From positions 868,001 through 932,000 of the forward strand of contig BRON01000014.1 of the NCBI GenBank assembly GCA_024345305.1: a stretch of DNA of 64,000 nucleotides, given 5' to 3'. Source of the DNA: Mrakia gelida. Lineage: Eukaryota > Basidiomycota > Tremellomycetes > Cystofilobasidiales > Mrakiaceae. The notes beneath the pieces are model-generated. The model did not search any database, was not told the DNA's origin, and saw only the letters and a program-made list of their open reading frames with translations. The position numbers were made by a program, and so were the translations under genes. Shown in pieces: positions 34,203 to 46,021 of this stretch; the first letter of the stretch is position 1, and each line of letters opens with the position of its first letter.

Positions 34203-34994
34203 TAACGCTTCGTTTCATTTCTGGCTCTTCTTCTCTCGGCTCTTTGGTAGTCTTGTTTCTGTTCTTCGTACATCTCATACGTTTCTCCTCGTGTGCCTCA
34301 CACTCTTTGCTACTGATCTTGATGGGTTATTTACTCGCGAGTCGCCCCAACCGGCCCAACCTCTTCCTCTCCCATCCCAACTCGAAGCTTGACGGCTGAC
34401 CTTCGTTCCCTCCCTCCCCCTCCCCCTTCGCACCAGCCAACTTCAAGCGTCGACCGCCGACTCTTCGTTTCCCTCCCTTTGAGATCTCGATGATCACTCC
34501 CCCGTCTTCTTTCTCGAACTTCTCCGAAAGACCGAACGTGCGCCTGCTCGACGTGCCGAGCCTCTCCCCCTCCTCTCTCTCCTCCAACCTCGCTCGAACA
34601 TCAGCAAGAAAGGAAAGTAGGGCCCGTGTCTTTCTGGATGAAAGAGGTAGAATCGAGACCTCGCGAGGAAAAGTCTAGATAGAGAGATCAACCAAAATGA
34701 ACGCGACGAACATCTTCGAGCGCGACCCTTCAGCCCCAGGTCCCTTCCCCACCTTCCTTGCCAAACCGAAGCTCGCCCGCTCCCTTCCATCAAACTATCC
34801 CTCTACCTCCCTAATTTCACCAAAGGGCCCGGATGATACAGTCAGGCTTCCGACGTTGAGGAGGGAGAGAAGTTGACGCGCCGAGGTCACTCTGATCGTC
34901 TGCGACGCGACAAGATGACGAGCAATTAGTACAGAGTTTCTTTCTTGATCCATCAGATAAGCAGGAACTGAACATACCAGCTCTACCAGAGCTC
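34203..34994. other. Intergenic, convergent 3' flanks
   Basis: Holds a 59-codon open frame starting at ATG 34697 (MNATNIFERDPSAPG...) ending at 34876. It has no introns, no recognisable motif and could be chance. Otherwise nothing seen. Confidence 0.4.
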
Positions 34995-36017
34995 TCACGC
35001 CCGAACGTTGACCTCTATCCTACTCAGCCGTCCTTCGACCGCCAGCTCGTCGACGGACGCGAACGCCTCCTCCCGTAGAATCCCACTGAGTTCCTCCTTC
35101 CTCCTCTGCGAGTCAACCCAGATCTCCACCCTCTCAATCCCTTGACCTGGTAAAGCCTCCACCGATCCTTCCTCCTCCGTCCCAGATCCAAAGAGGTCGT
35201 CGAGCGTCGAGTTGACCATGAACCATCGAGCCTCGAACGAGAGGTTCCCCGAGAACTCCGTAACGAGGACGATGTTCTTGAAAGGTTGATCCCTGAGTGG
35301 CGAGGAGGTGGTAGCGTCCTTGAATGAGATGGAGGTGAGGTTCGTCCAGCATCCCGAGTCGAACGAGAGGGAGGGGGCGTTGTGAACCTTGAGGAGGACG
35401 GTCGAGTCGAGCTGCCCGGCGACCTCTCCTCGATGAGGGACTCCTTCGACGTGGACCTCGACTGGGGCGATTCGAGGGAGGAGGTACTTGGATAGGAGGT
35501 GTTCGACGAGTTGATGGAGGGGTGGGAGGTCGAGCGCGTGAGGGACGAAAGGGAGGAAGAGGGAGAGTCGATCGATTTGGAGGATGGGGGCCAGGTCGTT
35601 AAGCTTTTGAGCGAGGACAAGCGAGGAGGGAGGGAGAGTGGAGAGCCTGGGTTCGGAGAAAGTGAAGGTTTTGATGTAGTTGAGAGAGGAGGGGATTTGG
35701 GGGTTCTGAAAGTCGACCTGAGAGGGGGGGGGGGAGGGGAGGGAAAGAACGGTCGCGATCAGTAAGCTGGTCTCGTTCTCGTCGAGTTCCGAACTAGCGA
35801 TGCAGTGGACACTTACTCTGGTGCAGAAGAGCTTCTCAAGAGTCTCTATCCCTTCGATGAAAACGTCTCGGTAGAGAAGAGGGGAGGAGAGTTGAAGAAA
35901 GGCGAGCGAGACCTGCGAGGTTCGTCCCAGCGTCGGAGCGTCGCAAAACTGAAGGATCTCGTGCTTGATCTCGAGAGGAAGCGTCGGAGGAGGGGGAGGG
36001 CTGGATAAGGGGGTCAT
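34995..36017 (-). CDS. F-box-like protein, lineage family copy 2
   Basis: Two exons, 35817..36017 and 34995..35717, 307 residues. The intron 35718..35816 happens to be open and a multiple of three, so the whole locus also reads as one frame, but its GTAAGT donor, TCTCAG acceptor and position match the intron in the paralogues. The F-box-like part reads LPLEIKHEILQFCD, TLGRTSQVSLAFLQL, SPLLYRDVFI. The rest has leucine-rich elements and ends with RIEVNVRA. Closest in this window are the tandem copies at 59901 and 61143 (shared IETLEKLFC). Presumed SCF adaptor; substrate unknown. If the intron is retained, 33 residues would be inserted without breaking the frame, which could make two isoforms. 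Confidence 0.75.
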   Translation of the reverse strand: MTPLSSPPPPPTLPLEIKHEILQFCDAPTLGRTSQVSLAFLQLSSPLLYRDVFIEGIETLEKLFCTRVSVHCIASSELDENETSLLIATVLSLPSPPPSQVDFQNPQIPSSLNYIKTFTFSEPRLSTLPPSSLVLAQKLNDLAPILQIDRLSLFLPFVPHALDLPPLHQLVEHLLSKYLLPRIAPVEVHVEGVPHRGEVAGQLDSTVLLKVHNAPSLSFDSGCWTNLTSISFKDATTSSPLRDQPFKNIVLVTEFSGNLSFEARWFMVNSTLDDLFGSGTEEEGSVEALPGQGIERVEIWVDSQRRKEELSGILREEAFASVDELAVEGRLSRIEVNVRA

Positions 36018-37158
36018 CTACTAAGAAGAGACAGTGGCTGGGTGGTGGGTGTTGAGAGAGGTGAAGGAAAACGGCCTCGAGCTCAACCTCTCGATGGCCC
36101 CCTCCCGCTCAGCCCATCTCCGCTTCGCGACTCTTCCAACACCTCCGAGTCTCCGTCATCTTCCAAAACTTCATTTCTCCCCCGGCCAGCGCAATCTTAT
36201 TGCTGTTTTCACGAAGAGTGTCGTCGTCTTTTTCTTCTGCTGCCTTCAAGATCTTGAACTTGAAAGATCATCCGAGGGCCGTTCGCTCTCGTTGTTCTGC
36301 GCGAGACTTCGAACACCCCTCCTTCCTCTCCCTGGAGGTCCACGACCTCCAGATTTTCAGGGATGTCTCGGACGAGTCCGATCCGAAGACCCTCAAAATT
36401 TCAGCTCTTCAGCGAGAGAGCAGCGCTTCCTCTGCGTCACGAAAAGCCATCTTCTTCTGACAGCGACGGCAACGAACCCACGCGTCCAAGATTTCTTGAA
36501 ACAGCTTGAAACAAGACGGAAACGAAACGACGGGTTTCGTGGAAACAGCAATATGCTCCGAAATTAGTGGGACTCGTGCCGAAATAACATCGGATGCAAA
36601 TTTGAAGGCGTCGCGGACAGGACTTTCTTCTTTCCCCTTCGCATCCCGCTCGCCCTCCTTCCCTCACCGTCTTTTACCAGTCGACGGCTATCTTTCTCCC
36701 TCCCCTGCCTCCCCTCCGTTCCTCAGCCTTTTCAAAGAGGGATTGAGCTCCATCTTCGGTGCAAGCTCATCGCTGACGGGGGATTCTCGACGCGTCGGCT
36801 CCGGCTTCGACTCTCCTCCGTCGTCTCGCAACTCGCTCGAACATCAGCAAGAGGGAAAACGTTATATCAATCAGATCCGATCTTATGCAAAGTGGTAAGT
36901 GATGCGGGAAAGTAGGTAGCAGTAGTGGTTACGAGAAACAAAATGAACGAGAACGAGAGAGCGATGCTGGGCAAAAGAAGAGACGCGTCGCGAGAAACAG
37001 AGAGAGGTCGTGCAAGAAGGAGAACGAAAATAAGATGAGGCCTGAGATGCGAGAAAGGGGAAAGAAAAGGAGACAATGCTAGGGTATGTAGACTATGAGA
37101 CGAAAGGGAGAGGAAACGAAACGAAACGAAGGCAAGGAAATCGAACGGGACGAGCTGA
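36018..37158. other. Intergenic (1.1 kb)
   Basis: Between the start of the F-box-like gene and the 3' end of the GATA gene, both on the minus strand. Holds a palindrome CTCGACGCGTCGG near 36789 and purine-rich sequence from 36900. No gene seen. Confidence 0.45.
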
Positions 37159-40100
37159 TCAATGAACCCACCCCGGTTCCGTCCCACTGTTCCCGCTCTC
37201 GCTCCCCTCCCCCTCCTCCACCACTCCCACCTCCCCGACACTCCCCTCCACCTTCTTCCCCTTCATCACATCCTCGCACTGCTTCCAAAGAGCCAGGAAC
37301 TCAGCCTGCTCTTGAGGAGTTGGCTGCTCTCCTCCTGCTCCCACGGCGAGGGTGGAGGTAGATGGAGGAGTAGGGTTCCCTGAATCGAGGAGAGCTGGAT
37401 CGTAAGCTGAGGAGGGGAGGTTGGTAGAGGAGGTTTGGATGGCGGAAGGGGAAGGAGCGGCGACAGCGAAGAAGGATTGGAACGCTTCGAGGTCCTGAGG
37501 GAGGGATTGTTGTTGATGCTGCTGGTTGGCGGTGTTGTTGGAGCGGTGGGTCGTTTGGGAGGAGGTAGGAGAGATGAGGTATTGGTTCATGTCGTGTTCG
37601 TCGTGTTGAGGGGTGGTGCTTTGGGTCTGTTCTTGGTGGAGTTTCGACGACGAAGCCTGAGCGTTGACCGCGACGGTAGGGGCTTGACGAACCTCCTCTG
37701 CTGTTGGCGTGGCTCCGAGGATGGAGAAGATGGGTGACTCGAGTTCCATTTCGTCTTCTCCTGGAGGGGACGAGAAGAGACCAGGTGGGATGACGGGTGG
37801 GGAGGAAGGAGGGAGGGAGGAGAAGTCGAAGGGGAGTGCGAGAGGAGAGGATTGGGAGAGGGAGTGGTGGGAGGAGTTGGGAGAGGAGGTGAACATGGTT
37901 TGGGAGAGGAGTTCGTTGTGGTTGTCCGATGAAAGTTGAAGGTTGAAAGACGGTTGATCGCTGAGGTCGCCTCCTCCGAGGATCGATCCGTCGATTTCGT
38001 CCATCTGCATCTCGCTCCCGTACCCTCCGTCCGACATCGCTCCAGCGTTGCTCGCTGCGTCGAGATCGAAGAGCGTCGAGAAGTCAGATCCCATCCAGTC
38101 CTCGTCGATTTCCGTCTGGCCAGGATGAAGCTCCTTGTCGTCTCCGTCCATCGTCGCGTCGGGAGCGAAGACGAGTCCTCGTCCTCCGTTCGAGCTGAGG
38201 TTGGAAGTCGTTCGATGTCGTTGAGACTTGGCTGGAGATCGAGTTCCTCGAGTGAGCGCTTGAGTCGAGGAGGAAGAGGAGGCGTCGTTCGTGTCGTCGT
38301 CCGAGAGAGGTCCTTTGAGTCGACGAAGTTCAACCTCGCCTCCGACCGAGAGCATCCGCTTCAACGCCTTCCTGGGACTCTCGTCTTTCTTCGGGACCTG
38401 CAACGCTCCCTTCCTAGCAGCGGCGACACTAAGACTCCTCTTCAACGGACCCGCCGACGACTCCGAAGCCGGTCCAGCTGCTGATCCTTCCTCCATCCTT
38501 CGTCCAAGAGGAAGCTTCGACGACGACGACCCTCCTCCAAGTTTCGACGACGACGACGATCCTCCAGCGGTGAGAACCTTGAGCTTCTGTCCAGCTTGCG
38601 ACGACTGATGACCTTGGAAGTCCCATCCGTTCTTCCCTCGAACGGGCGAAGTCATGGCGAGGTGTTGGGAGGTCGAGTGGTCGTTGTCTCCGTCTTCCTC
38701 TCCTCGAACGGGCGAAGTCATGAGGTACTTGGCGCTCGCGCTGCTGACTTTGGGACGACGTTTGACTGGTGAGGCGTCGGGATCTCCCCAGAGCTCCTTG
38801 GGACGATGGACTTTGTACTTGTTCCAGTGAAGACCGCAGGCTGTGAGAGAAGAGGGCGGCAAGTCGAAGTCAGCGACGCGTCGAGATCGAGGGCGAGCGA
38901 CGAACGAGGATGAGGGCGAGAGCGAGAACAGAAGAACAAAGAAAACTCACCATTGCAGACCTTCGTACCACCCTCTCTCGCTCTCCAAGTGTTCGACTTC
39001 AACCTCCCACACGTCGAGCAGCCCGTTCCATCGTCGATCAGGTTCGACGGTCCCGTCGACTTGCCCGCCGACTTCCTCTTCATCCCTCTGAACCCTCTCG
39101 GCCTCGCGTTCTCCTTCCCTTTTTCCTTCTCCTCCGCCGGCGTCGATCCACCCGCGTTCGCTCTCGCCTGCTGCTCCTTCCCTTCCTTCTCGGCTGCCTG
39201 CAACAACGACGTCAAGATCCCAACGGTCTCCTTGTCGGCCGTTAACGAAGGGTCTTTCCCTAGCTTGGAGAGGAGTTCGAGGAGTTGGGGAGAGAAGGTG
39301 GATCCTGATCCGTTGGAGTTGGAGGGATTAGAGGAGGAGGTGGTGTTGATGAGGGAGCGAGTGTGGGAGAGGAGTTCGGCTGTGGATTCCGGGTTGGCTC
39401 CTGAGGAAGATGCTGCTGGAGTAGAGGTAGGAGGTTGGCGAGCGGGAGTGGAGGAAGGGTGGTGGTCGTCGTCGTTGCCTACTGCAGTTGAGGCTGCTGC
39501 TGCTGCTTTGGCTGTTGATCGTCTCGTTTCCCTCTTCGGCAGTTCTGGTTCTGCTGTTGCTGGCGATGGGGCGATTGATGCTCTTGCGCGCTTAGCTGGA
39601 CGAGGACCTTCCGATTCCAAATGAGACTCGGACTCGGGGTGGCGGAAGGAGGAGGTTGAGGCGAAGGGTTGTTCTGGGTGATGGGCTGAGGAGGAGGGTG
39701 GTGGTGAAGGACGGAAGGTCTGAGGAGGCGGAGGAGGAAGGGGATGAGAGGGAGTAGGTGCCGATGCTGGTGCTGAGGTGGGTGGTGTTGGATGGTCTCG
39801 AAGGAAAGAGGAGTGGGAGGAGGGTCGAGAGGGTAGAGGAGCGGCGAGAACTGGTGCTGGAGGAGGAGGAGGAGGAGCGACGACGACGGCGGCGGTCGAA
39901 GAGGAGCTCGCTACTCGTTTGGAGGGAGAGGTGAAAGGGAGACCTTGTTGGAAAGCTGCGAGTTGAGAGAGATGTTGAGCGTGGGAGATGGGATCGGCCT
40001 GGAGGGAGGGAAGTGAGGAGGAAAGAAGAAACGCAAGAAGGAGATCAGTCGTTCGTCGTCGTCGTTCGTGGTCTCCCTCTCCTTCCCTTCCCTTCTTCGT

Positions 40101-41007
40101 CGCGTGCGCTACTCACCTTGACCAACCTCATCCTGACCTCCAACCACTCCTCCACCTCCGAGTCACTCCCTTCCTCGTCGTCCTCGTCGACCTCGTCCTT
40201 CCTTAATATCCCCACGATCATGGACTTGGATTCCTCTGACGCGTCGTCGAGAGCCCAACCGATCAGACCCGGTTGAACTTCTATGGCTTGGATGGGTTCT
40301 GAGGGATCTGCCCATTTGGAAGCTCGAGCTGTCTGTTGAGGATCCTGGATGAAGAGAGAGTGATCCGTCTTGGAGTTGGGAAGGAGGTTGGGACTGCGAG
40401 AGAGGAGGAGGGAGGGAAAGAAAGAAGGAAGGGAGGGAAGGAGGGATCGGAAGGTCAGCCTTTCGAGCTCAAAAAGTGGGTGAAAGACGCGATTTTTTCG
40501 AGTGTTTCGATCCCAGACCCTTCCGTGGACCTCTTTTGTAGGAATCCCGCCCTCGAAGTGGATGGATTCGCCACCTCAAGCAGCGAGAAGAGAGGGCAGA
40601 CGAGCTCGGATCGTTCGTTCAACATCCCTTCCCTCTCCTCCTCCCTGCTCGTTGCTCCCTCGCTCCATCCAAGCCCCAGCATCCCACTCGCGACGGATAC
40701 ATACGAGAGGAAGAAGACTCGTAGACTCACCTTGAAGTACAGACCGCCTTGACTATAGCTCCCAGCTCGCAAGCTCCCCACTGCTTCCCCTTGAGAGCTT
40801 TGACCATGACCGTCCCTCTCGAGCGAGCGAACGTCGTCCCAGTAGCAGGAGGGAGAGTATACAGGATGTGAACTAAAGCGCCCAAGATGAATGTATACAT
40901 GTCAGTTCCAGTGTCGTAGGGATTAGATGGTGAAGAGAGAGGGCCTTACCGTGCATGGGTCGACGAGAAGACGAGGAGGACGAGGAAGGAGCAGAGGTCG
41001 ATGCCAT
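37159..41007 (-). CDS. GATA-type zinc finger regulator with Ams2/SPT21-like N terminus
   Basis: Five exons: 40950..41007, 40731..40872, 40117..40393, 38951..39998, 37159..38840; 1068 residues, phases closing. The N-terminal part (HILYTLPPATGTTFARSRGT, GACELGAIVKAVCTSSPNL, DHSLFIQD, QPGLIGWALDD) has the order of elements seen in fungal SPT21/Ams2 proteins, which control histone gene expression and centromere chromatin. Near residues 490-530 lies a GATA-like finger, CSTCGRLKSNTWRAREGG then TKVCNACGLHWNKYKVHRP, giving Cys-X2-Cys-X18-Cys-X2-Cys; an intron splits the finger between the two halves. The rest is low-complexity Ser/Pro/Gln-rich sequence with the repeated pair MTSPVRG. As an Ams2-type factor it would act in the nucleus, probably on histone genes. 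MluI-type ACGCGT sites near its own promoter (41231, 41401, 41571) fit a cell-cycle gene, but such sites are frequent here. Confidence 0.85.
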
Positions 41008-41897
41008 CGTCGAAGAAGGAAGGGAAGAGCTCCTTCGCGAGAAGAAACGAAGCTCTAGCAGGAAGAAAGGGGGTATCCGAGTATACGAGAAGGAGAAGGG
41101 AAAGTAGGAAAGGGGGTGCGGCGAGGGAGTGCTGACGGTTTGGGAGAGACGTGAGCTCGAAAGCAAGGGCGAGGAGGAAGGAGCAGGGGAGGCTTGCGAA
41201 ACTACGCCCTTGTTTCCGTCTCCTCCCTTCGACGCGTCCAAAGCTTGTTTCTTTCTCGCGCTTCCCTTTCACGCGCGAGAACGAGGATTGGAAAAGAAGA
41301 GTTGACTTTGCACGCGAGATGAGGAAACGCGTGCCAGATGGAGTCCTTACCGGCTTGAACGAGAAAGAGAGGGAGGGAGTCGAGATCGAGAGAGAAATGA
41401 GCTCGACGCGTCGTCTGCGAGCGATCGAGTTCTCGCCTTTCAGCTCTTCTTCCACCTCCTTCGTGCTTCGAAAGGATGCGAGGCAAAGAGAGGAGATACA
41501 GGGCAAAGGGCAACGACCCCTTTGTTAATCGCGGCCTTCCAGCCAGCGAGGGGCTGAGAAAAGTCAAGCCGCGACGCGTCGAGGCTGAATCTCGCCTCTC
41601 CGTTCCGTCCTTCTCTTTCCTCTTCTTTCCAGCCAAAAATGGAAAACCCTCTCACGAACGCAAAGGGGATGAAAAAAAGACGCGCTTAAATCAGTTGGAA
41701 TGTGATCGCACGAAGGAGAAGCGAGGGAGGAGGCTCAAGAAAGCCATGATCATCGAACGAAGCACGAACGAACTCAACAGATAGACTAGTGAACTTAGAG
41801 AGACAGGATAACCAAAACGGGCGGGGGGTGCATGCGAGGTAGTCGTGGTAGGCGAGAGGGGGAAGAGAAGAGCGAGAAGGAAAGAAGTCCGAGACGA
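41008..41897. other. Intergenic, promoter of the GATA gene
   Basis: Contains at least four ACGCGTC-type sites (near 41231, 41401, 41571, 41925), the densest cluster in the window, plus A/T-rich segments around 41640-41700. No gene seen. Confidence 0.5.
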
Positions 41898-43729
41898 TCA
41901 TTGATTTCCTCGACCGGTCGACGACGCGTCTCGAGTTTGAGGAGGACCCATCGAGGGCTTGCCGGCGGCTCCCTCCGACGTAGCCGAAACGGGAGAGGGA
42001 ATGGCCAAGCCGGAGGTTCGATCCTATCAAAAGAAAGGGAAGGGGGAGTCAGAACGTGCGCTCGAGCTGAAGGTTCGAAGCGAAAGACGACCGACGAGTC
42101 GAACGAACCCAGTAGACGGGTGGGACTCGCTCAACGTCTGCAGCGTCGAGTTCTTGGACGTAGTCTGTCGCAGCGAGGGTGGGAGTAGGTTGAGAAGGAG
42201 CTGGGTATGGAGATGGATGGACTGTCGTAGCGAGAGTCGGGGTGGGTTGAGAGGGAGCTGGGAGTGGAGAGGGATGGTGAGAGTCAGCGTCGAGTGAAGA
42301 AAGACGAGACGAGGGGAAACGAGAACGAGAGAGGGAAGGAACAACGAGCGAAACGCACAGGTGTACGAGTAAGGAGCAACCAAAGGCGCTGCAATCGGCG
42401 CAGAGGCAGGTTCCATGTCCTCGGCAGGCTTCTCGACCAAATCTCCTACAGCCTGAGCCTGACGGGCTCTCCTCCTCCTCCAGACGAACACACCTTTGAC
42501 GACGATGAATCCCAACGCTCCCACCGCTCCGACGACTCCTCCGGCGATAGCAGCCGTGTTGCTCGCGATGTCTCCTTGAGCGACTACAGGCGAGGGAGGT
42601 GAGGGGGTGGGGGAGGTCGCAGTGGGCGAGGAGAGAGGCAAGGTAGGGGAAGAGGGAGGGACGGTGGTAAAAATCGCTTGGCCGGTCATAGTCCCATAGG
42701 AGGTCGAAGCCGACATGTGGACGTGGTTCCAGACATCAGGGTCGATGGGCAGACACGAGTTAACGTTGCTGGGTTGGACCGTGACTGAAGGCCGAGGGAA
42801 GAGGAGGGTCAAGTCAGCTCGAGCAACGACGCGACCGAGCTCGGCGCAAAGAGAGACGCACAACCTGAACCGCGAAGGCAGGCGTGGTTATACTGCTCGT
42901 CTGCGACGCTGAACCAGACGAGAGCCTGACAAGAAGAGGAAAACCCGGAAGAGGGAGAAGGACGTGGGTCAACTCACGCCGGCGCCTTGGGAGGACGAAG
43001 GACTCACTCCTGCAGGAAATTCGACTAGAGAACCGTGGTAGCAGGGAAATGATCTGATCTCAGCTCAGGTGCGTAAGCACAGGAGAGATAATGCTCACAG
43101 ACATCAACCTTGACGTCGATTTCGGTGCCCGCGTTCTTCCAGTAGGGGTCGCCTCCCTTCCAACTACGAAGCTGGGTCCACTGGAGCAGAGAGGATGATT
43201 GGAGATTAGCTTCGGAAGGACACTCGAGGGTGTAAAAAAAGTAGGGACGCACGTGAACTGAGTCGTTGAAGTAGTAGTCGACCTCGACGAGGATGGGTCG
43301 CGTAGGAGAGAGAAACTCGAACTCGATCTGACAAAAGGAAGTTGGGATTCCAGGTGAGCGGGGTTCACGAACTGCGAGCTTTACAAGATTTGTCTACTTG
43401 CCGGTTGACTGTAAAACAATAGAAGAATTGTGGTCAGAGGAAAGAGGAAGGAGCGAGGGCGAGGGCAGAGTGGAGAGGGAAGGAGAAGAGCTGTGCGACG
43501 TACCACTGACCGATCGCAGCATCGGTCGCGGGCAAAAGCCATGTAACATCGCCAACGGGGACGACCTGAGTGAAGCCCAGCTCTGGTAGATAGAAGCGAA
43601 GGAACTACGTCAGTCTGAACCGAACGAAACGCTCCTGCCGACACCGCGTCTCTCTTCTTCGATGGGTCAGGATCACTCACGAGCAAGGATCAGAGCTCCG
43701 GCGAGGACGAGAGGAAGTAGAAAGAGCAT
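41898..43729 (-). CDS. Secretory single-span membrane protein with tandem Pro-rich tail repeats
   Basis: Ten exons: 43681..43729, 43504..43582, 43402..43408, 43253..43327, 43099..43180, 42978..43024, 42865..42925, 42359..42784, 42109..42257, 41898..42023; 366 residues. A signal peptide (LFLLPLVLAGALILA) precedes an extracellular domain with Trp-rich elements (DVTWLLPATDAAIGQW, VDYYFNDSVH, WTQLRSWKGGDPYWKN, HACLRG, SCLPIDPDVW). A transmembrane segment (IAGGVVGAVGALGFIVVKGVFVW) is followed by a basic stop-transfer RRRRAR and a cytosolic tail containing a repeat, PSQPTPTLATT then PSQPTPTLAAT. The overall plan resembles fungal surface sensors, but the ectodomain family is not one I can name. Exon 3 has only 7 bases and its downstream intron starts with GC. 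Confidence 0.78.
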
Positions 43730-44095
43730 GACTGCACGGAAACTGGGGGAAGATGCCTGGAGGATTGGTTCTGAGAGGTCGATAAGTCGAGATGGTGGTT
43801 GGGGAAGAAAGAGGTAGAGAACGAAAGGTGGAAGCGAGAAAGCGAGGAGTGTCGTCTATTCTTGGGGGAGCGAAAGAATCCGCTGTATCTGTTCACTCGA
43901 GGGGAGCAGGAAACAAAGAGGTCAGGTTTGTTTGAAAGAAGAACGGGAGCAAAGTCGCGACTCATGCTAGGGATCGTCCTTCGGATCGTCGAACGCGTCC
44001 CTCTCTCTCGAGCCAGCCTTTCAGAGCTTCAGAGAGCGAAAGCATATAGTCTGCTTGATCGATACCAAAGGGCTCTATGAGAGCTGCACGAGCCG

Positions 44096-44764
44096 TCAGA
44101 CGCGTTCGGCTTCAACGTCGTCTTTACTCGATCCCCACCTCGCTTCTCCTCCCTTCTCGAGCGCCCAACGATTGGTCGAGTCGAGGAGCAAAGAGACAGC
44201 ATCGCTGCTGGACGGACAAGGGTAGGGGATGGCGTGACGGAGTTGGAGAAGTCGAGGAGAGATCGAGGAGGCCGAAGGAGAGGCGCGTCGAGGGAAGGTC
44301 AACAGTGAAGCGGACGTTGCGAGAAGGGGAGGAGGTGAGGGAGAGCTCGTTGCTGATGGTTTGACCTGAACCGATCAAAGGATGACCTTGACTTGTAGGC
44401 GTCCCCGTCGGTGAGAATCTCGCGGGTGAAGGAGGAGAGGGAGAGGTGGAGAGCGAAGGGAGGTCGAGCGAGCGAATCCTGACGAGAAGGAGGCAGGAAG
44501 GAGAAGTCGAGGTCAGCTTCAGCTCGTCTTGGTCACTCCGAGCTTCAGGACGATGAGCTAAACCCTTTTTACAAGCAGTCGCCGTAGTCCCACGAGCCCA
44601 TCGACGGTGATGTCTCTGTAGAGAAGGGGAGAGGAGAGCTCGAGGAAGGCGAGGGAGACTGGAGAGGTTTGGGCGAGAGTCGAAGGATCGCACAAGCGGA
44701 GGGTTTCGTGCTTGAGTGTCAGAGAGAGGGTAAGGTTGAAGGTATAGCTGCGAGTGTCGACCAT
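44096..44764 (-). pseudogene. Decayed F-box-like gene, lineage family copy 3
   Basis: The first exon (44564..44764) is intact and encodes the family's F-box-like start, with LRLCDPSTLAQTSPVSLAFL and SPLLYRDITVDG. After the intron at the usual position (acceptor at 44479) the frame continues with ALHLSLSSFTREIL but soon stops, while family-like sequence continues in other frames (RNVRFTVDL; LRHAIPYPCPSSSDAV; LLLDSTNRWALEKG) down to a stop at 44096-44098. The C-terminal region is therefore broken by at least one frameshift and is shorter than in the other copies. It could alternatively be a short functional protein made only of the F-box part. It is divergent to the small gene at 44964, 199 bases away. 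Confidence 0.55.
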
Positions 44765-44963
44765 GATGAGTATGGACTTCCGGAAAAAAAGAAAGGTTTG
44801 GAGGTCGTGACGGCTGGAAGAAGCAGAGGAGGGAGGGGAAGGAAGGAAGGTCGAAGCTCATTCCGAAAGTCGCTCCCAACGCCTTCCCTCCTCTCGCAGC
44901 ACCTCGAAGCAAATCTTCTCACTCCACCAACCAAGGCTCTACTCTATCTCCCCTCTCTCCACC

Positions 44964-45619
44964 ATGTCGATATCCCCTCTGCACTTCTTCCCACCTCCCC
45001 TCGCCAGCTCATCGACCTCCTCCCCATCAGCCGCCTCGACCTCGACGGAGGAGGAAGCCTATCAAGCTCTCGAGCTCAACTACCATCAGCGACGACTTCC
45101 ATCTCACCAGTACCAGTATGACTCGTGGGTCAAGCAGAAGGGCTTGTACGAAGAGCTGAGGACGGAGTACTTAGGCATCCTCGAGTCGTTCGTCCATCTC
45201 CGACCTTCTTCCCTTCGCCTTCGTCCGCCTTGGGCTCCTCTCGTAGCCTTTCCAGCTGACTCATTCTTGTCTCTTCACTCGTATCGTTAGATCGCCGTGG
45301 TGGAGTGCGAAGGTCGCTCAGTTGGAATCGGTCATGGAGGCGGTCAGGGAAGGCATCAAGCTGGCTGCGAAGGACGCAAGTGAGCTTGACCCTCCTTCTT
45401 CTCTTCTCCTTCTTTATGAGCGTATGGTCTCCGAGTCAACGCATAGCTGACATCCATCTGCTCGTCGTCGTTCTCGCCACAGGGAGGTACGAGAAAAGAA
45501 TGAACGCTCGGAAAGCTGCTGGACTTCCCATCGACGAACCGTCGTCGTGTCCGTGCGGAAAGGCTCTTCACACTGGAACGGCTCCTCCCACCTCCTCTTC
45601 TACACCTCCAAATCGATGA
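44964..45619 (+). CDS. Small protein of unknown function
   Basis: Three exons: 44964..45187, 45291..45379, 45483..45619; 149 residues. After a Ser/Pro-rich N terminus comes a block with strong helical, aromatic character (YQALELNYHQRRLPSHQYQY, DSWVKQKGLYEELRTEYLG), then a charged helix (AKVAQLESVMEAVREGIKL, AAKDARRYEKRMNARKAAG) and a short Cys pair in SSCPCGKALH. The splice phases close and the protein looks folded and conserved in style, but I do not recognise the family. It shares its 199-base upstream region with the decayed F-box-like gene. Confidence 0.65.
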
Positions 45620-46021
45620 AGCAACGGATTTCCAAGCTGCTCTCAACGTCTGGAAGATCTCGGTCACAGGCTCAACAAGAACATCTTCGATTCGACTGCT
45701 GAGAGGCGACGCGTTCAAATCAGGACGGTCGTCGACTTCCGCCAGGCACACTTTGATCTATCTCGACCTCTCCTTCCTCCCTCATCCACAGGTCCCGACT
45801 CTCGAACTTGCTCTCTCTCCTCTTCACCTCCAACCACATCCCACTCTTCCCGCTTTGAACGACAACCTCGTTTAGACTTCCCGTCCTGGCACTCTCGGCT
45901 CGTCCTCACTCCCACTCGTTATTAGACTCGTGAGTAGATCCGTCTCACTCTTGCCCTCACTTCACCTTCTCGTACCTGAGCTAACCACTGGTGACGCTTA
46001 TTCTTCTGTCCTAGGCTCCTC
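45620..46021. other. Intergenic or leader of next gene
   Basis: A GTGAGT donor at about 45930 and a TCCTAG acceptor before GCTCCTCATGG near 46015 suggest a leader intron of the downstream gene. No other feature seen. Confidence 0.4.

Noticed and set aside
34697..34876. 59-codon ORF between converging genes
   Set aside because: No motif, no splice evidence, and of a length that occurs often by chance here; noted only within the intergenic entry.
42986..43007. A GTGAGT...AAG pair suggesting a 22-base intron in the single-span protein gene
   Set aside because: Too short for any known spliceosomal intron, and reading through gives a better continuous frame (PAGVSPSSSQGAG).
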